A stretch of 64,000 bases of DNA from Alkalicella caledoniensis. Its GTDB lineage: Bacteria; Bacillota; Proteinivoracia; Proteinivoracales; Proteinivoracaceae. The notes under the pieces are model-generated. The model made no database searches, had not been told where the DNA came from, and worked only from the letters and a program-made list of their open reading frames with translations. Where the stretch lies: the NCBI RefSeq assembly GCF_014467015.1, contig NZ_CP058559.1:2232001-2296000 (forward strand), written 5' to 3'. Below are positions 8,618 to 16,783 of the stretch, one piece after another; positions within the stretch are counted from its first letter, which is position 1, and each line of letters starts with the position of its first letter. Both the position numbers and the translations under genes were made by a program.

Positions 8618-9619
8618 TTAAACCTGTGTAAAAGCGGGAGTATCTGCTTCAGCGTCTAGTAGATCTTTTAATTCATCGTCCAGTTTTAACAAAGTAATTG
8701 AGGCACCAGCCATTTCTAAAGAAGTCATATAATTACCAACTAAAGTCTTGTAAATCTTTATACCTCGTTGGGAGAGGATTTCATTAACTTTTTTGTTAAT
8801 TATATATAACTCCATACTTGGAGTACCCCCAAGACCATTTACCAAAACAGCCACTTCACTGTCGCTATAATCTAAATCAGCTAGTATCTTATCTAGTAGG
8901 TGGGTAGTTATTTCATCAGCAGTTTTTATAGAATCTTTATGTGTTCCCGGCTCACCGTGTATACCCAAACCTACTTCCATTTCATTTTCTTCAAGGGTGA
9001 AAGAGGGCTTTCCTGCCGCAGGAACAGTGCAAGGAGTCAACGACATACCCATTGAACGTACATTAGCTATGGTTTTTTCTGCAACTCGCTTAACCTCAGA
9101 GAGGTCCATGCCCTTTTCAGCTGCAGCACCGGCAAGCTTATGTACAAAGACTGTACCAGCAATTCCTCTTCTGCCAGTTGTCCAAGTACTATTTTCTACG
9201 GCAACATCATCATTCACAACTACACTTTCCACTTCTATATCCAACCCTTCCATAGCAGCCATTTCTGCAGCCATTTCAAAATTCATTACATCACCGGTAT
9301 AGTTTTTAACTACCATTAAAACCCCTGCGCCACCATTTACAGCTTTTAAAGCTTCAAATATTTGATCAGGTGTAGGAGATGTAAATACAGCACCTGCTAT
9401 TGCCCCATCTAACATACCCTTACCTACAAAACCGCCATGACTAGGCTCATGGCCACTGCCCCCACCGCTTATTAGAGCAACTTTCCCTTTCACTGGTGAA
9501 TTTGCCCTAACTAAAACATTGAAACCACTTACCTGGCGAACATAGTTGGGATGGGCTTTAACTATGCCTTCTAACATTTCTTCCACAACGAGTTCTGGAT
9601 TGTTAATAAGCTTTTTCAC
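8618..9619 (-). CDS. dhaK: Dihydroxyacetone kinase subunit DhaK (substrate-binding)
   Basis: 333 residues. DhaK binds dihydroxyacetone covalently through a His, here His221 in GLGIHGEPGTH. ALISGGGSGHEPSHGG near residue 50-62 is the phosphate/substrate loop. The GTG start at 9619 follows GGAGGAATT and gives the usual KKLINNPELVVEEMLEG N-terminus. Longer in-frame starts were rejected because they run through the -24/-12 promoter. It is first in an operon dhaK-dhaL-HPr-PfpI and is predicted to be sigma-54 dependent and controlled by the HPr-domain activator. Confidence 0.95.
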   Translation of the reverse strand: MKKLINNPELVVEEMLEGIVKAHPNYVRQVSGFNVLVRANSPVKGKVALISGGGSGHEPSHGGFVGKGMLDGAIAGAVFTSPTPDQIFEALKAVNGGAGVLMVVKNYTGDVMNFEMAAEMAAMEGLDIEVESVVVNDDVAVENSTWTTGRRGIAGTVFVHKLAGAAAEKGMDLSEVKRVAEKTIANVRSMGMSLTPCTVPAAGKPSFTLEENEMEVGLGIHGEPGTHKDSIKTADEITTHLLDKILADLDYSDSEVAVLVNGLGGTPSMELYIINKKVNEILSQRGIKIYKTLVGNYMTSLEMAGASITLLKLDDELKDLLDAEADTPAFTQV

Positions 9620-9661
9620 GGAAATTCCTCCTCTAAATATATTAATATTCAAAATATTTAA

Positions 9662-9677
9662 TGCAATTAACGTGCCA
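9662..9677 (-). promoter_or_regulatory. Sigma-54 (-24/-12) promoter of dhaK
   Basis: On the minus strand the sequence is TGGCACG-TTAA-TTGCA, an exact match to the sigma-54 consensus with GG and GC 10 bp apart. It lies about 43 bp upstream of the dhaK GTG, leaving room for a short leader and the GGAGG site. Confidence 0.93.
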
Positions 9678-9761
9678 TTAAGGGTGTTTTGTAAAAAATA
9701 GAAGAAATTAGACCTTTGCACTATATATATTAAAGTAATGAAGGCAAATATTACAGAAACT

Positions 9762-9795
9762 GGGGAATTTTTCCCCAATAAATTCATTTTTCCCC
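9762..9795 (-). promoter_or_regulatory. Candidate upstream activator site for dhaK
   Basis: GGGGAA-TTT-TTCCCC (9762-9776) is a perfect 6-bp inverted repeat, followed by a further TTTTCCCC half-site (9788-9795). It lies 85-130 bp upstream of the -24 element, the usual distance for enhancer-binding protein sites. Assignment to the nearby activator is inference. Confidence 0.4.
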
Positions 9796-9871
9796 ACGGA
9801 AGAAGAAATGCCACATACATCAACAATTATATTAATAATTGTTAACAGTTTATTAAACCCGTTACCAACTA

Positions 9872-9935
9872 TTGACAAGGATAGTTAAATTATATAATAT
9901 TAGTTATATAACAAGCGTTATATAACTAATATTAT
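9872..9935 (+). promoter_or_regulatory. tetR promoter with overlapping long palindromic operator
   Basis: TTGACA (9872-9877) and TAATAT (9895-9900) are 17 bp apart. A perfect inverted repeat with 19-bp arms (9894-9912 and 9917-9935, spacer AAGC) covers the -10 box and the start site. This is the classic arrangement for TetR autorepression and would also control the downstream oxidoreductase. Confidence 0.8.
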
Positions 9936-9949
9936 TAGGGGGGATACCC

Positions 9950-10525
9950 ATGGGTCCAAAAACTAAGTTCAATAAACAGGATATTGTTGAGGCAGCCTTT
10001 AAAATAGCAAGGGAAAAAGGCTTTTCGGCAATCACAGCTAGGAACGTTGCTAAAAGGCTAGAGTCCTCTGTGGCACCTATATATGTTAACTTCGCAACAA
10101 TAGAAGATTTGACTACAGCTGTAGTAGAACGGGTTTTTGCCCTATCCGATGAGTTCCTTGCAAGGGAAAAAGGGGCAGACATATTTGAAAATATAGGAAG
10201 AGCAAGTCTTAATTTTGCAAGGCAATATCCGGTTTTTGTGCAAGAGTTGATTTTAAAGCCTAATCCATACATGGCTTCCTACGAAAAGGTTGAAGATACT
10301 ATCCTTGAAGCCATTAAAGGGGAAGAAACTATGATTGGGCTAACTAGAGATGAGCAAAGGAGATTACTTTTAAAGTTGCGTATTTTTCAAACAGGACTTA
10401 CGGCATTTGTGGCAAATGGTCATATACCTTCTTGGATAGATGAAGATGAAGTGGAAGAACTTCTTTTTGAAGTGGGTGATGAATTCCTAAGGGCTCTGAA
10501 AATGAAGGGAGAGAATAAACGGTGA
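9950..10525 (+). CDS. TetR/AcrR family transcriptional regulator
   Basis: 191 residues. The N-terminal helix-turn-helix is KQDIVEAAFKIAREKGFSAITARNVAKRLESSVAPIYVNF, read in parts; it is followed by an all-helical ligand-binding region. It is likely a repressor acting on the palindrome at 9894-9935. Its TGA overlaps the GTG of the oxidoreductase by 4 bp, so the two are translationally coupled and probably functionally linked. The inducer is unknown. The start has a GGGGGGAT site. Confidence 0.9.
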   Translation: MGPKTKFNKQDIVEAAFKIAREKGFSAITARNVAKRLESSVAPIYVNFATIEDLTTAVVERVFALSDEFLAREKGADIFENIGRASLNFARQYPVFVQELILKPNPYMASYEKVEDTILEAIKGEETMIGLTRDEQRRLLLKLRIFQTGLTAFVANGHIPSWIDEDEVEELLFEVGDEFLRALKMKGENKR

Positions 10526-12012
10526 AGAAATTAGTTATAATTGGTGGAGGAATAGCAGGACTTAGCGCAGGTATTTTTGCCCAAAAGAATGGATTTGATA
10601 GTGTTATACTGGAAAAACATCATACTTTAGGAGGGGAATGCACAGGTTGGGATCGTCAAGGCTATCACATCGACGGGTGTATTCATTGGCTTGTGGGCAC
10701 AAAAAAAGGAACTGCCATTCATGACCTATGGAATACAGTAGGGGCACTAGATGGTGTTGAGTGTTTCCATCCAGAGAGCTTTTTATCATTTGAGTATGAT
10801 GGCGTTACTGTGCATTTTTATAGGGACCTTGAAAGGCTGAAGTCCAGTTGGATTGAGTTATCTCCAGAGGATGAAGAAGCCATTGAAGGATTTTATCAGA
10901 CTATAAAACGCTTACAAACCTTTGAGATACCTGTTGGAAAACCCATGGATATGATGAACATTATCGAAAAGGTTAAATTTTTATTGTCTATGAAGGACGC
11001 AGGGTATGTTATGCAAAAATACGGCAAAGTTAGCTTAAAAGAGTATGCGAAAAATTTTAGACATCCTGCTTTAAGGGAAACCGTTGCGTTCTTTATGCCA
11101 GATGGCTACAGTGCTTCATCCCTCTTTTTTGCCCTTGCATCATTTACTAAAGGGCAAGCATCTATTCCTTATGGGGGCTCAAAGGCTATGGCCATGCGTA
11201 TGGTTGAACGTTATCTTGAGCTAGGAGGCACCATAGAAAAAAGTTGTGAAGCCATGGACCTGACAATAAAAGAGAACCAGGTAAAAAATGTTATCTGTAA
11301 GAATAACAAGACCTTTGAAGCAGACTATATTGTTGCTGCCTGTGACCCGAAAGTTTTGTATCAGACATTGCTAAAAGGAAAGTATCCAGATAAGCAATTT
11401 GAGCAACGTTATAACGATCCAAAGGTTTATCCATTAGCATCTAATATGTATGTATCAATTGGATATGAAGGGACAATTGAAGATATACCTAGGACTTTAA
11501 ATTTCCCTGTTACTCCTTTTGAGATTAATGCAGTGCAAATAAATCGTATATCCATAAACAATTATCAATATGAGCCACTGTTCGCACCAAAAGGTCATAC
11601 AGTTTTCACATGTGCCATAAATCAGTTCCACTGTGACTATGATGCTTGGAAAGAACTTTACAAAAACCAAGGTGCATACAAAAGTGAAAAAGCAAGAATT
11701 GGGGAAGAAATCCTCCGGTCCATGGAGGAAAGGTTTCCAGAAATGAAAGGAAAGCTGAAGGTCCTTGATGTAGTTAGCCCAATGACCTATGAAAGATATT
11801 GTAACGCATATAGAGGTGCTTTCATGGCTTTTTTACCTACCATAGGAAGTAAAGAGATGGCCCATAAAGGGGTAATAAAAGGATTGGATAATCTATACTT
11901 AAGTGGTCAGTGGTTACAACCACCAGGAGGTCTTCCTGTGGCACTTATTACAGGAAAAGATACGGTGATGAGAATCTGTAAAAAAGAGAAGAAGAAATTT
12001 ATAGCGCACTAA
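10522..12012 (+). CDS. FAD-dependent oxidoreductase, phytoene desaturase (CrtI)-like
   Basis: 496 residues with an N-terminal dinucleotide-binding motif (VIIGGGIAGLSAGIFA, about 5-20), an acidic residue at the end of beta-2 (ILEKHHTLGGECTGWDR) and the C-terminal FAD closure GLDNLYLSGQWLQPPGGLPVA. This is the CrtI/retinol saturase-like class of flavin desaturases and isomerases. No carotenoid genes lie beside it, so the substrate is unknown. The GTG start overlaps the tetR stop. An intrinsic terminator follows, so the operon is tetR plus this gene. Confidence 0.85.
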   Translation: MKKLVIIGGGIAGLSAGIFAQKNGFDSVILEKHHTLGGECTGWDRQGYHIDGCIHWLVGTKKGTAIHDLWNTVGALDGVECFHPESFLSFEYDGVTVHFYRDLERLKSSWIELSPEDEEAIEGFYQTIKRLQTFEIPVGKPMDMMNIIEKVKFLLSMKDAGYVMQKYGKVSLKEYAKNFRHPALRETVAFFMPDGYSASSLFFALASFTKGQASIPYGGSKAMAMRMVERYLELGGTIEKSCEAMDLTIKENQVKNVICKNNKTFEADYIVAACDPKVLYQTLLKGKYPDKQFEQRYNDPKVYPLASNMYVSIGYEGTIEDIPRTLNFPVTPFEINAVQINRISINNYQYEPLFAPKGHTVFTCAINQFHCDYDAWKELYKNQGAYKSEKARIGEEILRSMEERFPEMKGKLKVLDVVSPMTYERYCNAYRGAFMAFLPTIGSKEMAHKGVIKGLDNLYLSGQWLQPPGGLPVALITGKDTVMRICKKEKKKFIAH

Positions 12013-12014
12013 AA

Positions 12015-12046
12015 AGGAAGAGCCTATTTATGGGCTCTTCCTCTTT
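12015..12046 (+). terminator. Intrinsic terminator after the oxidoreductase
   Basis: AGGAAGAGCC pairs with GGCTCTTCCT across an 8-nt loop, followed by CTTTT. It separates the tetR operon from the convergent cation transporter. Confidence 0.85.
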
Positions 12047-12098
12047 TAGTTGATTTTCCTAACAACTTTCCACTAACCAATTTTCTAAATAAATACTG

Positions 12099-12974
12099 TT
12101 ACCACTTATATGGATGTTTGTGAGTCTTGGGTTCTAGATGTATTGTGGTCCGTATATCAGAAATTGTATTATGAATATCACGCTCTATGGCGCTTGATAT
12201 ATCATGGGCTTCTGTCAGGCTGAAATCATCAGGGAAAATCAAGTGTAAATCAACCTGTCTTATAATGCCTACCTTTCTAGATCTCAAGTGATGATAATCT
12301 AATGCTGGAGGACTGTAACTATCTATGATCCCTTTAATTTTATCAATATCTTCTTGGGATAAGCTTCGGTCTAAAAGTTGACTGATGGACTCTTTACCTA
12401 TATCATAGCCAGTCTTTATTATAATAAGTGCTACAACAATTGCAACTATGGGGTCGATTAACCTCAAACCAGTGAAGCGAATAAAAATTAATCCTACAAT
12501 AACACCTATTGATGTAATGACATCTGTTAGAAGATGTAAAGCATTTGCCTTCAATGCTGTAGATTTTTCTTTTTTTGCTACTTTTAGCATTACTAAAACA
12601 GCAGCCCCATGCAATGTGATGGAAACAATCATCATAATAATCCCTGGCAATGTTTCTGTTATAAGACTTCTGTGGTAAATTCTTAAGACGGCCTGTGTAA
12701 TAATAGTAATGGATACTATAAAAATTAATACACTTTGTATTGCTGCTGCTAAATCTTCATATTTACCATGACCATAATTATGACATTTATCTGCAGGCTT
12801 TTTGGCAAAATGGATAGCTATTAAGGTTATAGTAGAGGCAAAGACATCCATAGTGGAATGCATGGCATCCGAAATTATACTTATAGAATTGGTTTTCAGG
12901 CCCACGATAACCTGAAAGATTACTAAGAAAATACTTACTCCTATAGCTAAAAAAGCTGCTCTAACTTTATTCAT
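12099..12974 (-). CDS. Cation diffusion facilitator family transporter
   Basis: A 291-residue inner-membrane metal/proton antiporter (Zn, Fe, Mn or Co efflux). It has six hydrophobic segments and the CDF metal site residues in ISDAMHSTMDVF and HLLTDVITS, plus the His-rich loop CHNYGHGKYEDLAA. The cytoplasmic C-terminal domain (QVDLHLIFPDDFSLTEAHDIS, TTIHLEP) has the usual dimer fold. The ATG at 12974 has AAAGGTGG nine bases upstream; a GTG at 12986 is less likely. It is divergent from the isoprenoid-synthase-like gene. Confidence 0.92.
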   Translation of the reverse strand: MNKVRAAFLAIGVSIFLVIFQVIVGLKTNSISIISDAMHSTMDVFASTITLIAIHFAKKPADKCHNYGHGKYEDLAAAIQSVLIFIVSITIITQAVLRIYHRSLITETLPGIIMMIVSITLHGAAVLVMLKVAKKEKSTALKANALHLLTDVITSIGVIVGLIFIRFTGLRLIDPIVAIVVALIIIKTGYDIGKESISQLLDRSLSQEDIDKIKGIIDSYSPPALDYHHLRSRKVGIIRQVDLHLIFPDDFSLTEAHDISSAIERDIHNTISDIRTTIHLEPKTHKHPYKW

Positions 12975-13045
12975 TAAAATTACCACCTTTATAATTTATT
13001 GTCTATTTAATCTATGAATTAAGCCTATAAAATGACAACGATTCA

Positions 13046-13061
13046 GGGAAAAAATTTTCCC
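13046..13061. promoter_or_regulatory. Palindrome in divergent intergenic region
   Basis: GGGAAAA-AA-TTTTCCC is a perfect 7-bp inverted repeat between the divergent CDF and isoprenoid-synthase-like genes. It may be an operator. It resembles the GGGGAA/TTCCCC repeat upstream of dhaK, but that may be chance. Confidence 0.3.
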
Positions 13062-13144
13062 GGGGCTAAAAATTGAGAATAATTAGCATTTTCATCTTTA
13101 CTACTAAATAAACTAGGGGTAGAATGTTAGGGGGAGGGATTTTA

Positions 13145-14074
13145 GTGGATACATTGGCAGATAAAGTTCAGTCAAAAGTGAAAGAGTATGTAGGGCATGA
13201 CTTAGATTTAATACTGGAAATTTACAAAGAAGACAAAATAATGGCTAAAAGTTTTTCCATATTTACATACTTAGTAGCAAAAGGATATGGGAAGGATGAA
13301 ATAATAGCAGAAAGAATTGCCGAGATAATGGAAGCATTTTTTTTGGCGACTTCCATCCATGATGATATCATTGATTGTGAAGATAAGATAAACGAAAAAC
13401 TTATGGATCAAAAACTAAATGACCGTATTGTCCTTGGAGATTACTTTTTTGTTGAGTTAGCTGTGCTCATGGGGAAGCTTACACCCCATCTTAAAGAAGA
13501 TGTTCGTGATAAGTTTTTAGAGTATTTTACTAATGAAATGCTTGTAGTAGCGAAAAGTCAAATGATAGATCAGAAAATGATAAAGAAAAAATACTCCATA
13601 CAGGAATCTCTGAAGCAATCAGAAGATAGGGGAGGCAGCTGGGGGAGGCTTGTCATGGGAAGCGTTGCCACAGCTTGTGAGGCCAATATAAAAGAAGTAC
13701 AGCTTTTAACTGAAGCAGCTAACAATCTTTTTATTGCTCTAACCATTTTAGATGACCTTCAAGACTTAACAGATGATATTAAAAATGGTATTTATAGCTT
13801 AGCTCCCAGTTATTACTTAGATAATCATGGTGATATAAGCCTCTTTAACAAAGTAAAAGATATTAAAAAGATTAAAAAAGAACTTCAGAAAAATGGGGCC
13901 TTTAAATATACATTGGAGACGGCTAAGGGTTATGGTGCAAAGGCTTCAGCTCTATTAGACCAGTTCTTAGTGGATAAAGAAGGAATGAATTGGTTTCAGC
14001 TTAAAGCTTTTTTTGGCACTATATATAAACAACTAGATGCGCTAAGTGATACCACCTTAGTGGAGAGATTTTAA
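13145..14074 (+). CDS. Polyprenyl synthetase-fold protein (class 1 isoprenoid synthase-like)
   Basis: About 309 residues, predicted all-helical. Both Asp-rich motifs of trans-isoprenyl diphosphate synthases are present: HDDIIDCED (72-80) and DDLQDLTDD (203-211). Such enzymes condense allylic diphosphates with isopentenyl diphosphate, and some, such as ComQ, prenylate peptides. No quinone, carotenoid or ComX gene lies beside it. The GTG at 13145 was chosen because AGGGGGAGGG lies 5-15 bp upstream; an ATG at 13124 would sit on that site. It stands alone, and its product is unknown. Confidence 0.7.
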   Translation: MDTLADKVQSKVKEYVGHDLDLILEIYKEDKIMAKSFSIFTYLVAKGYGKDEIIAERIAEIMEAFFLATSIHDDIIDCEDKINEKLMDQKLNDRIVLGDYFFVELAVLMGKLTPHLKEDVRDKFLEYFTNEMLVVAKSQMIDQKMIKKKYSIQESLKQSEDRGGSWGRLVMGSVATACEANIKEVQLLTEAANNLFIALTILDDLQDLTDDIKNGIYSLAPSYYLDNHGDISLFNKVKDIKKIKKELQKNGAFKYTLETAKGYGAKASALLDQFLVDKEGMNWFQLKAFFGTIYKQLDALSDTTLVERF

Positions 14075-14166
14075 CTTAGTATTAAATATCTCTTGCCTAT
14101 TTGACAAAAAATGGTTAAGCACATATAATTTATATAGAGTCATTTTTATTTTAGGGGGACGAATTT

Positions 14167-14193
14167 GTGTCAGTGAGTGAATTAACTAATTAA
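14167..14193 (+). CDS. Putative leader peptide, 8 residues (VSVSELTN)
   Basis: GTG start 8 nt after AGGGGG, then TCA GTG AGT GAA TTA ACT AAT TAA. The coding bases form the 5' arms of the downstream stem, so ribosome position would change RNA folding. It is inferred, and too short to judge by coding statistics. Confidence 0.4.
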   Translation: MSVSELTN

Positions 14194-14320
14194 GGAACTG
14201 AATAGTTCAAAAGGGTAAATCTGCAGTTATATGCAGGTGTATTTGTTGTTACCTTTTTTGAATCCTTAAGTTAATGAACACTGGCCAATAATCAACCCAT
14301 AAATATTCAGGGGATATTTG

Positions 14321-14343
14321 CCGTGCGTGTGCACGGTTTTTCT
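14321..14343 (+). terminator. Intrinsic terminator ending the structured leader
   Basis: CCGTGC-GTGT-GCACGG followed by TTTTTCT is a GC-rich stem with a U-tract. It lies about 185 nt after the predicted start site and about 290 bp before the MutS2-like gene. Confidence 0.85.
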
Positions 14344-14361
14344 ATGTCCTTTTATAAAATT

Positions 14362-14406
14362 CGGGCTGTAGGTGAACTATGTTCATTTGCACGCCCGTTT
14401 TGTTTT
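14362..14406 (+). terminator. Second terminator-like hairpin
   Basis: CGGGC pairs with GCCCG, with an inner GTGAAC/GTTCAT stem, followed by TTTTGTTTTT. It comes 20 bp after the first terminator and reinforces a stop in front of the downstream genes. Confidence 0.65.
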
Positions 14407-14523
14407 TATGTACAAATTTTAGTACCACCTTTACCACAAAACAAAACTGGGAAATTGGATAAAAAGCAATTAAAAAACTTGTTAGGGAGTTCGGATTTAA
14501 CTACTGAAAACATTGTCAATTAA
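14407..14523 (+). pseudogene. Remnant of an AMP-binding (acyl-CoA synthetase-type) C-terminus
   Basis: The frame ending at 14523 reads VQILVPPLPQNKTGKLDKKQLKNLL. This resembles the LPKxxTGKIDKKxLK catalytic-Lys segment at the end of acyl-adenylate enzymes. Nothing upstream in this frame resembles the rest of such an enzyme; terminators occupy that stretch. It is interpreted as a deletion remnant. The match is short, so identification is tentative. Confidence 0.4.
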
Positions 14524-14571
14524 GGAATGACAACTGGAGATTATGGGGTATAAAAAGGAGTGTGATGTAAT

Positions 14572-14640
14572 ATGTCAGTAAAGATAAAATCACAATGTAG
14601 CATAAGCTATAAACTTAAAAAACAAGGAGGCTCATGTTAG
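14572..14640 (+). CDS. Small ORF overlapping the MutS2-like start (22 residues)
   Basis: ATG with AAAAAGGAG about 10 nt upstream; it reads MSVKIKSQCSISYKLKKQGG and ends SC. Its TAG overlaps the ATG of the MutS2-like gene (ATGTTAG), and the AAGGAGG for that gene lies within its last codons. This arrangement suggests translational coupling or a second leader peptide. No family was recognised. Confidence 0.4.
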   Translation: MSVKIKSQCSISYKLKKQGGSC

Positions 14641-16598
14641 AAATGAATGAAAAAACATTGAATAACTTAGAGTACTATAAAATTATTGAAACATTAAAAG
14701 AGTTTGCCCATTCATCGTTAGGTAAGAGAAGGGTAGAAAAACTAAGACCTCAAATAAACCTAGAAGGGATTAAAATGCAAATACAAGAAACAACCCAAGC
14801 AAAAGCAATACTCAACAAAAAATCTAGAGTACCACTAAATGGTCTAGATGGCTTTGAAAAAGTATATGTAAAAATAGGGAAAAACAACTGCCTTAACCCA
14901 GAAGACTTTACTGCCATAGGGGAATTGCTAAGTGGAGTAAGGCAGATGAAGACCTTTATGAGAGAAATGGAAGTAGTTGCCCCAATAGTAAGTGGCTATG
15001 TATACTCCATGGCAGATTTATCTGGATTACAAAATGAAATCCTAAATAGTATAGGTAACGGCAGGGTACTTGATAAAGCATCCCCCACTCTAAATAAAAT
15101 TCGTAAAAAGAAAAACGTGGTGGAGGAAAGAATAAAAGCAAAACTACAAAGTTTTCTAACATCTTCTATTCATAGTCCGCATCTGCAAGAAAAAATAATT
15201 AGTACTAGAGAAGGACGTTATGTAATACCTGTAAAGCAGCAATACAAAAACAGCTTTGAGGGTAATGTGCTAGACTCATCAAGAACAGGATCAACCCTCT
15301 TTGTAGAGCCTGAAGCAGTAAAAAGACTTCATGATGAACTTAACACACTAAGGGTGGAAGAAGAAAAGGAATTGTATATAATTTTATCTAAGCTAACAGT
15401 TCAAGTGGAGATGCACCAACAAGAAATCAAAATAATAGTTGAGACCTTAGAAACATACGACTTCCTCTTTGCTAAAGCAAGATATTCTCAAAGTATAAAA
15501 GGTAACCCAATTTATATAAATGATTGTAATAAAATCAATATAAAAGAGGGAAGACATCCACTCCTTGGAGATGAAGCAGTACCACTAGACTTCACTATTG
15601 GCGATACCTTCAGATCACTTATAATAACAGGACCCAATACAGGGGGGAAAACTGTAGTTCTTAAAACCATAGGGCTTTTAACACTAATGGCTCAAGCTGG
15701 CCTACATGTACCTGCCAGTGAAGACAGCCAACTGTCAGTGTTTTTAGATGTTCTTACTGACATAGGTGATGGTCAAAGTATAGAACAATCTTTAAGTACC
15801 TTTTCATCCCATATTAGAAACATCATTGGTATACTAGGTTGTGCTGAAAAAGACACCCTAATCCTAATAGATGAGGTCGGTACTGGAACTGATCCTTCTG
15901 AAGGATCAGGGTTAGCCATGGCAATACTAGAAGAACTACACAACTCGGGGGCCACAACAGTTGCCACTACCCACTATAGTGAAATAAAAACATTTGCCCA
16001 AGAACACCCAGGTTTTGAAAATGGGTCAATGGGTTTTGACATCAGTACCCTTAAACCATTGTATAAACTAAGTATTGGGGTAGCGGGAGAAAGTAACGGG
16101 TTTTTAATTGCATTAAGGCTTGGCATGAAAAAAGAACTAGTAAGAAGAGCCCATAATCTAATATATAAAGAAGATAGAGAGTATGATATTGAATTTGAGG
16201 AAAGTAATCCCATTGAAGATGAAATTATAAAAAGTCATATGGATTTAGTTAATAGTAAAAACAAGCAACAGTTGTATAAAAAACAGGTAGATAAAGTTAC
16301 CATAGAACACTCTTTTGACCTAGGAGATAGTGTATATATACCTACAATGGATAGAACTGGCATAATCTGCGAACTGGAAAACAGTAAGGGGGATTTAGGT
16401 GTTATGATAATGAAGAAGAAATTTAAAATTAATAAAAAACGCCTAAGGCTTCATATAGAAGCAAAAGAACTGTACCCAGAAGGATATGATCTTGATATAG
16501 TTTTTAAATCAAAAGAAAATCGAAAGTTAGACCATGATATGAACAGAAAATACACCGGTGACACCATAAGGATAATAAAGGAAGGCAAAGAAAACTAA
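14634..16598 (+). CDS. MutS2-like ATPase lacking the Smr domain
   Basis: About 654 residues. The order matches MutS2: N-terminal MNEKTLNNLEYYKIIETLKE, lever/coiled-coil region, then an ABC-type ATPase with Walker A GPNTGGKT (about 333-340), signature-region LSTFSSHIRNI, Walker B TLILIDEVGTGTDP and H-loop ATTHYSEIK. A KOW-like segment (SFDLGDSVYIPTMDRTG) follows. MutS2/RqcU is normally about 780 residues and ends in an Smr nuclease domain, which is absent here. MutS2 in Bacillus senses collided ribosomes, and this may be a specialised paralogue. ATG 14634 or 14643 could start it; AAGGAGG ends at 14630. The upstream attenuator-like leader suggests antibiotic- or translation-stress control. Confidence 0.85.
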   Translation: MLEMNEKTLNNLEYYKIIETLKEFAHSSLGKRRVEKLRPQINLEGIKMQIQETTQAKAILNKKSRVPLNGLDGFEKVYVKIGKNNCLNPEDFTAIGELLSGVRQMKTFMREMEVVAPIVSGYVYSMADLSGLQNEILNSIGNGRVLDKASPTLNKIRKKKNVVEERIKAKLQSFLTSSIHSPHLQEKIISTREGRYVIPVKQQYKNSFEGNVLDSSRTGSTLFVEPEAVKRLHDELNTLRVEEEKELYIILSKLTVQVEMHQQEIKIIVETLETYDFLFAKARYSQSIKGNPIYINDCNKINIKEGRHPLLGDEAVPLDFTIGDTFRSLIITGPNTGGKTVVLKTIGLLTLMAQAGLHVPASEDSQLSVFLDVLTDIGDGQSIEQSLSTFSSHIRNIIGILGCAEKDTLILIDEVGTGTDPSEGSGLAMAILEELHNSGATTVATTHYSEIKTFAQEHPGFENGSMGFDISTLKPLYKLSIGVAGESNGFLIALRLGMKKELVRRAHNLIYKEDREYDIEFEESNPIEDEIIKSHMDLVNSKNKQQLYKKQVDKVTIEHSFDLGDSVYIPTMDRTGIICELENSKGDLGVMIMKKKFKINKKRLRLHIEAKELYPEGYDLDIVFKSKENRKLDHDMNRKYTGDTIRIIKEGKEN

Positions 16599-16692
16599 AC
16601 TAATTATTAACAATTTATGAAATCCTTTGACAGTTTTAAAGAAATAAATTAAACTTATAGAAGAAAAATAAAAGTTGTAAGGAGGTAAGGAT

Positions 16693-16755
16693 ATGTTAGT
16701 AAATGAAGTTGTAAAGCTAAAACAAAACCTTGCCTTTCTTATGGGATATCTCTAG
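16693..16755 (+). CDS. Small ORF, 20 residues, with its own ribosome site and terminator
   Basis: A perfect GGAGGT precedes an ATG encoding MLVNEVVKLKQNLAFLMGYL. A TTGACA at about 16627 may serve as -35, and a 13-bp perfect terminator follows. It could be a leader peptide or a free-standing microprotein. No family was recognised. Apart from this and the terminator, I see nothing else in 16599-16923. Confidence 0.4.
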   Translation: MLVNEVVKLKQNLAFLMGYL

Positions 16756-16783
16756 GATTATTAGGGGGATCTAAAAAATCAAG

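Larger units (their letters stand above)
14101..14345 (+). promoter_or_regulatory. Consensus promoter and structured leader with leader peptide and terminator (attenuator-like)
   Basis: TTGACA (14101) and TATAAT (14124) are both perfect and 17 bp apart. The RNA from about 14137 contains AGGGGG and an 8-codon ORF (14167-14193). It then folds into a rod of nested stems: CAGTG/CACTG, ATTAAC..TTAAGGA with TCCTTAAGTTAAT (14263-14275), TTCAAAAGGGTAA with TTACCTTTTTTGAA, and CTGCA/TGCAG. A CCGTGC/GCACGG terminator ends it. The ORF overlaps the 5' arms, as in translation-dependent attenuators. A 6S-like or other stand-alone small RNA is the alternative. Confidence 0.6.

Noticed and set aside
9620-9826. 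N-terminal extension of DhaK
   Set aside because: The extra residues are not DhaK-like and would be encoded across the exact sigma-54 promoter.
14137-14345. 6S RNA assignment for the structured transcript
   Set aside because: The rod-like fold and consensus promoter fit loosely, but the 5' and 3' ends do not pair, and an ORF with a ribosome site overlaps the stem. Left as attenuator-like, not excluded.
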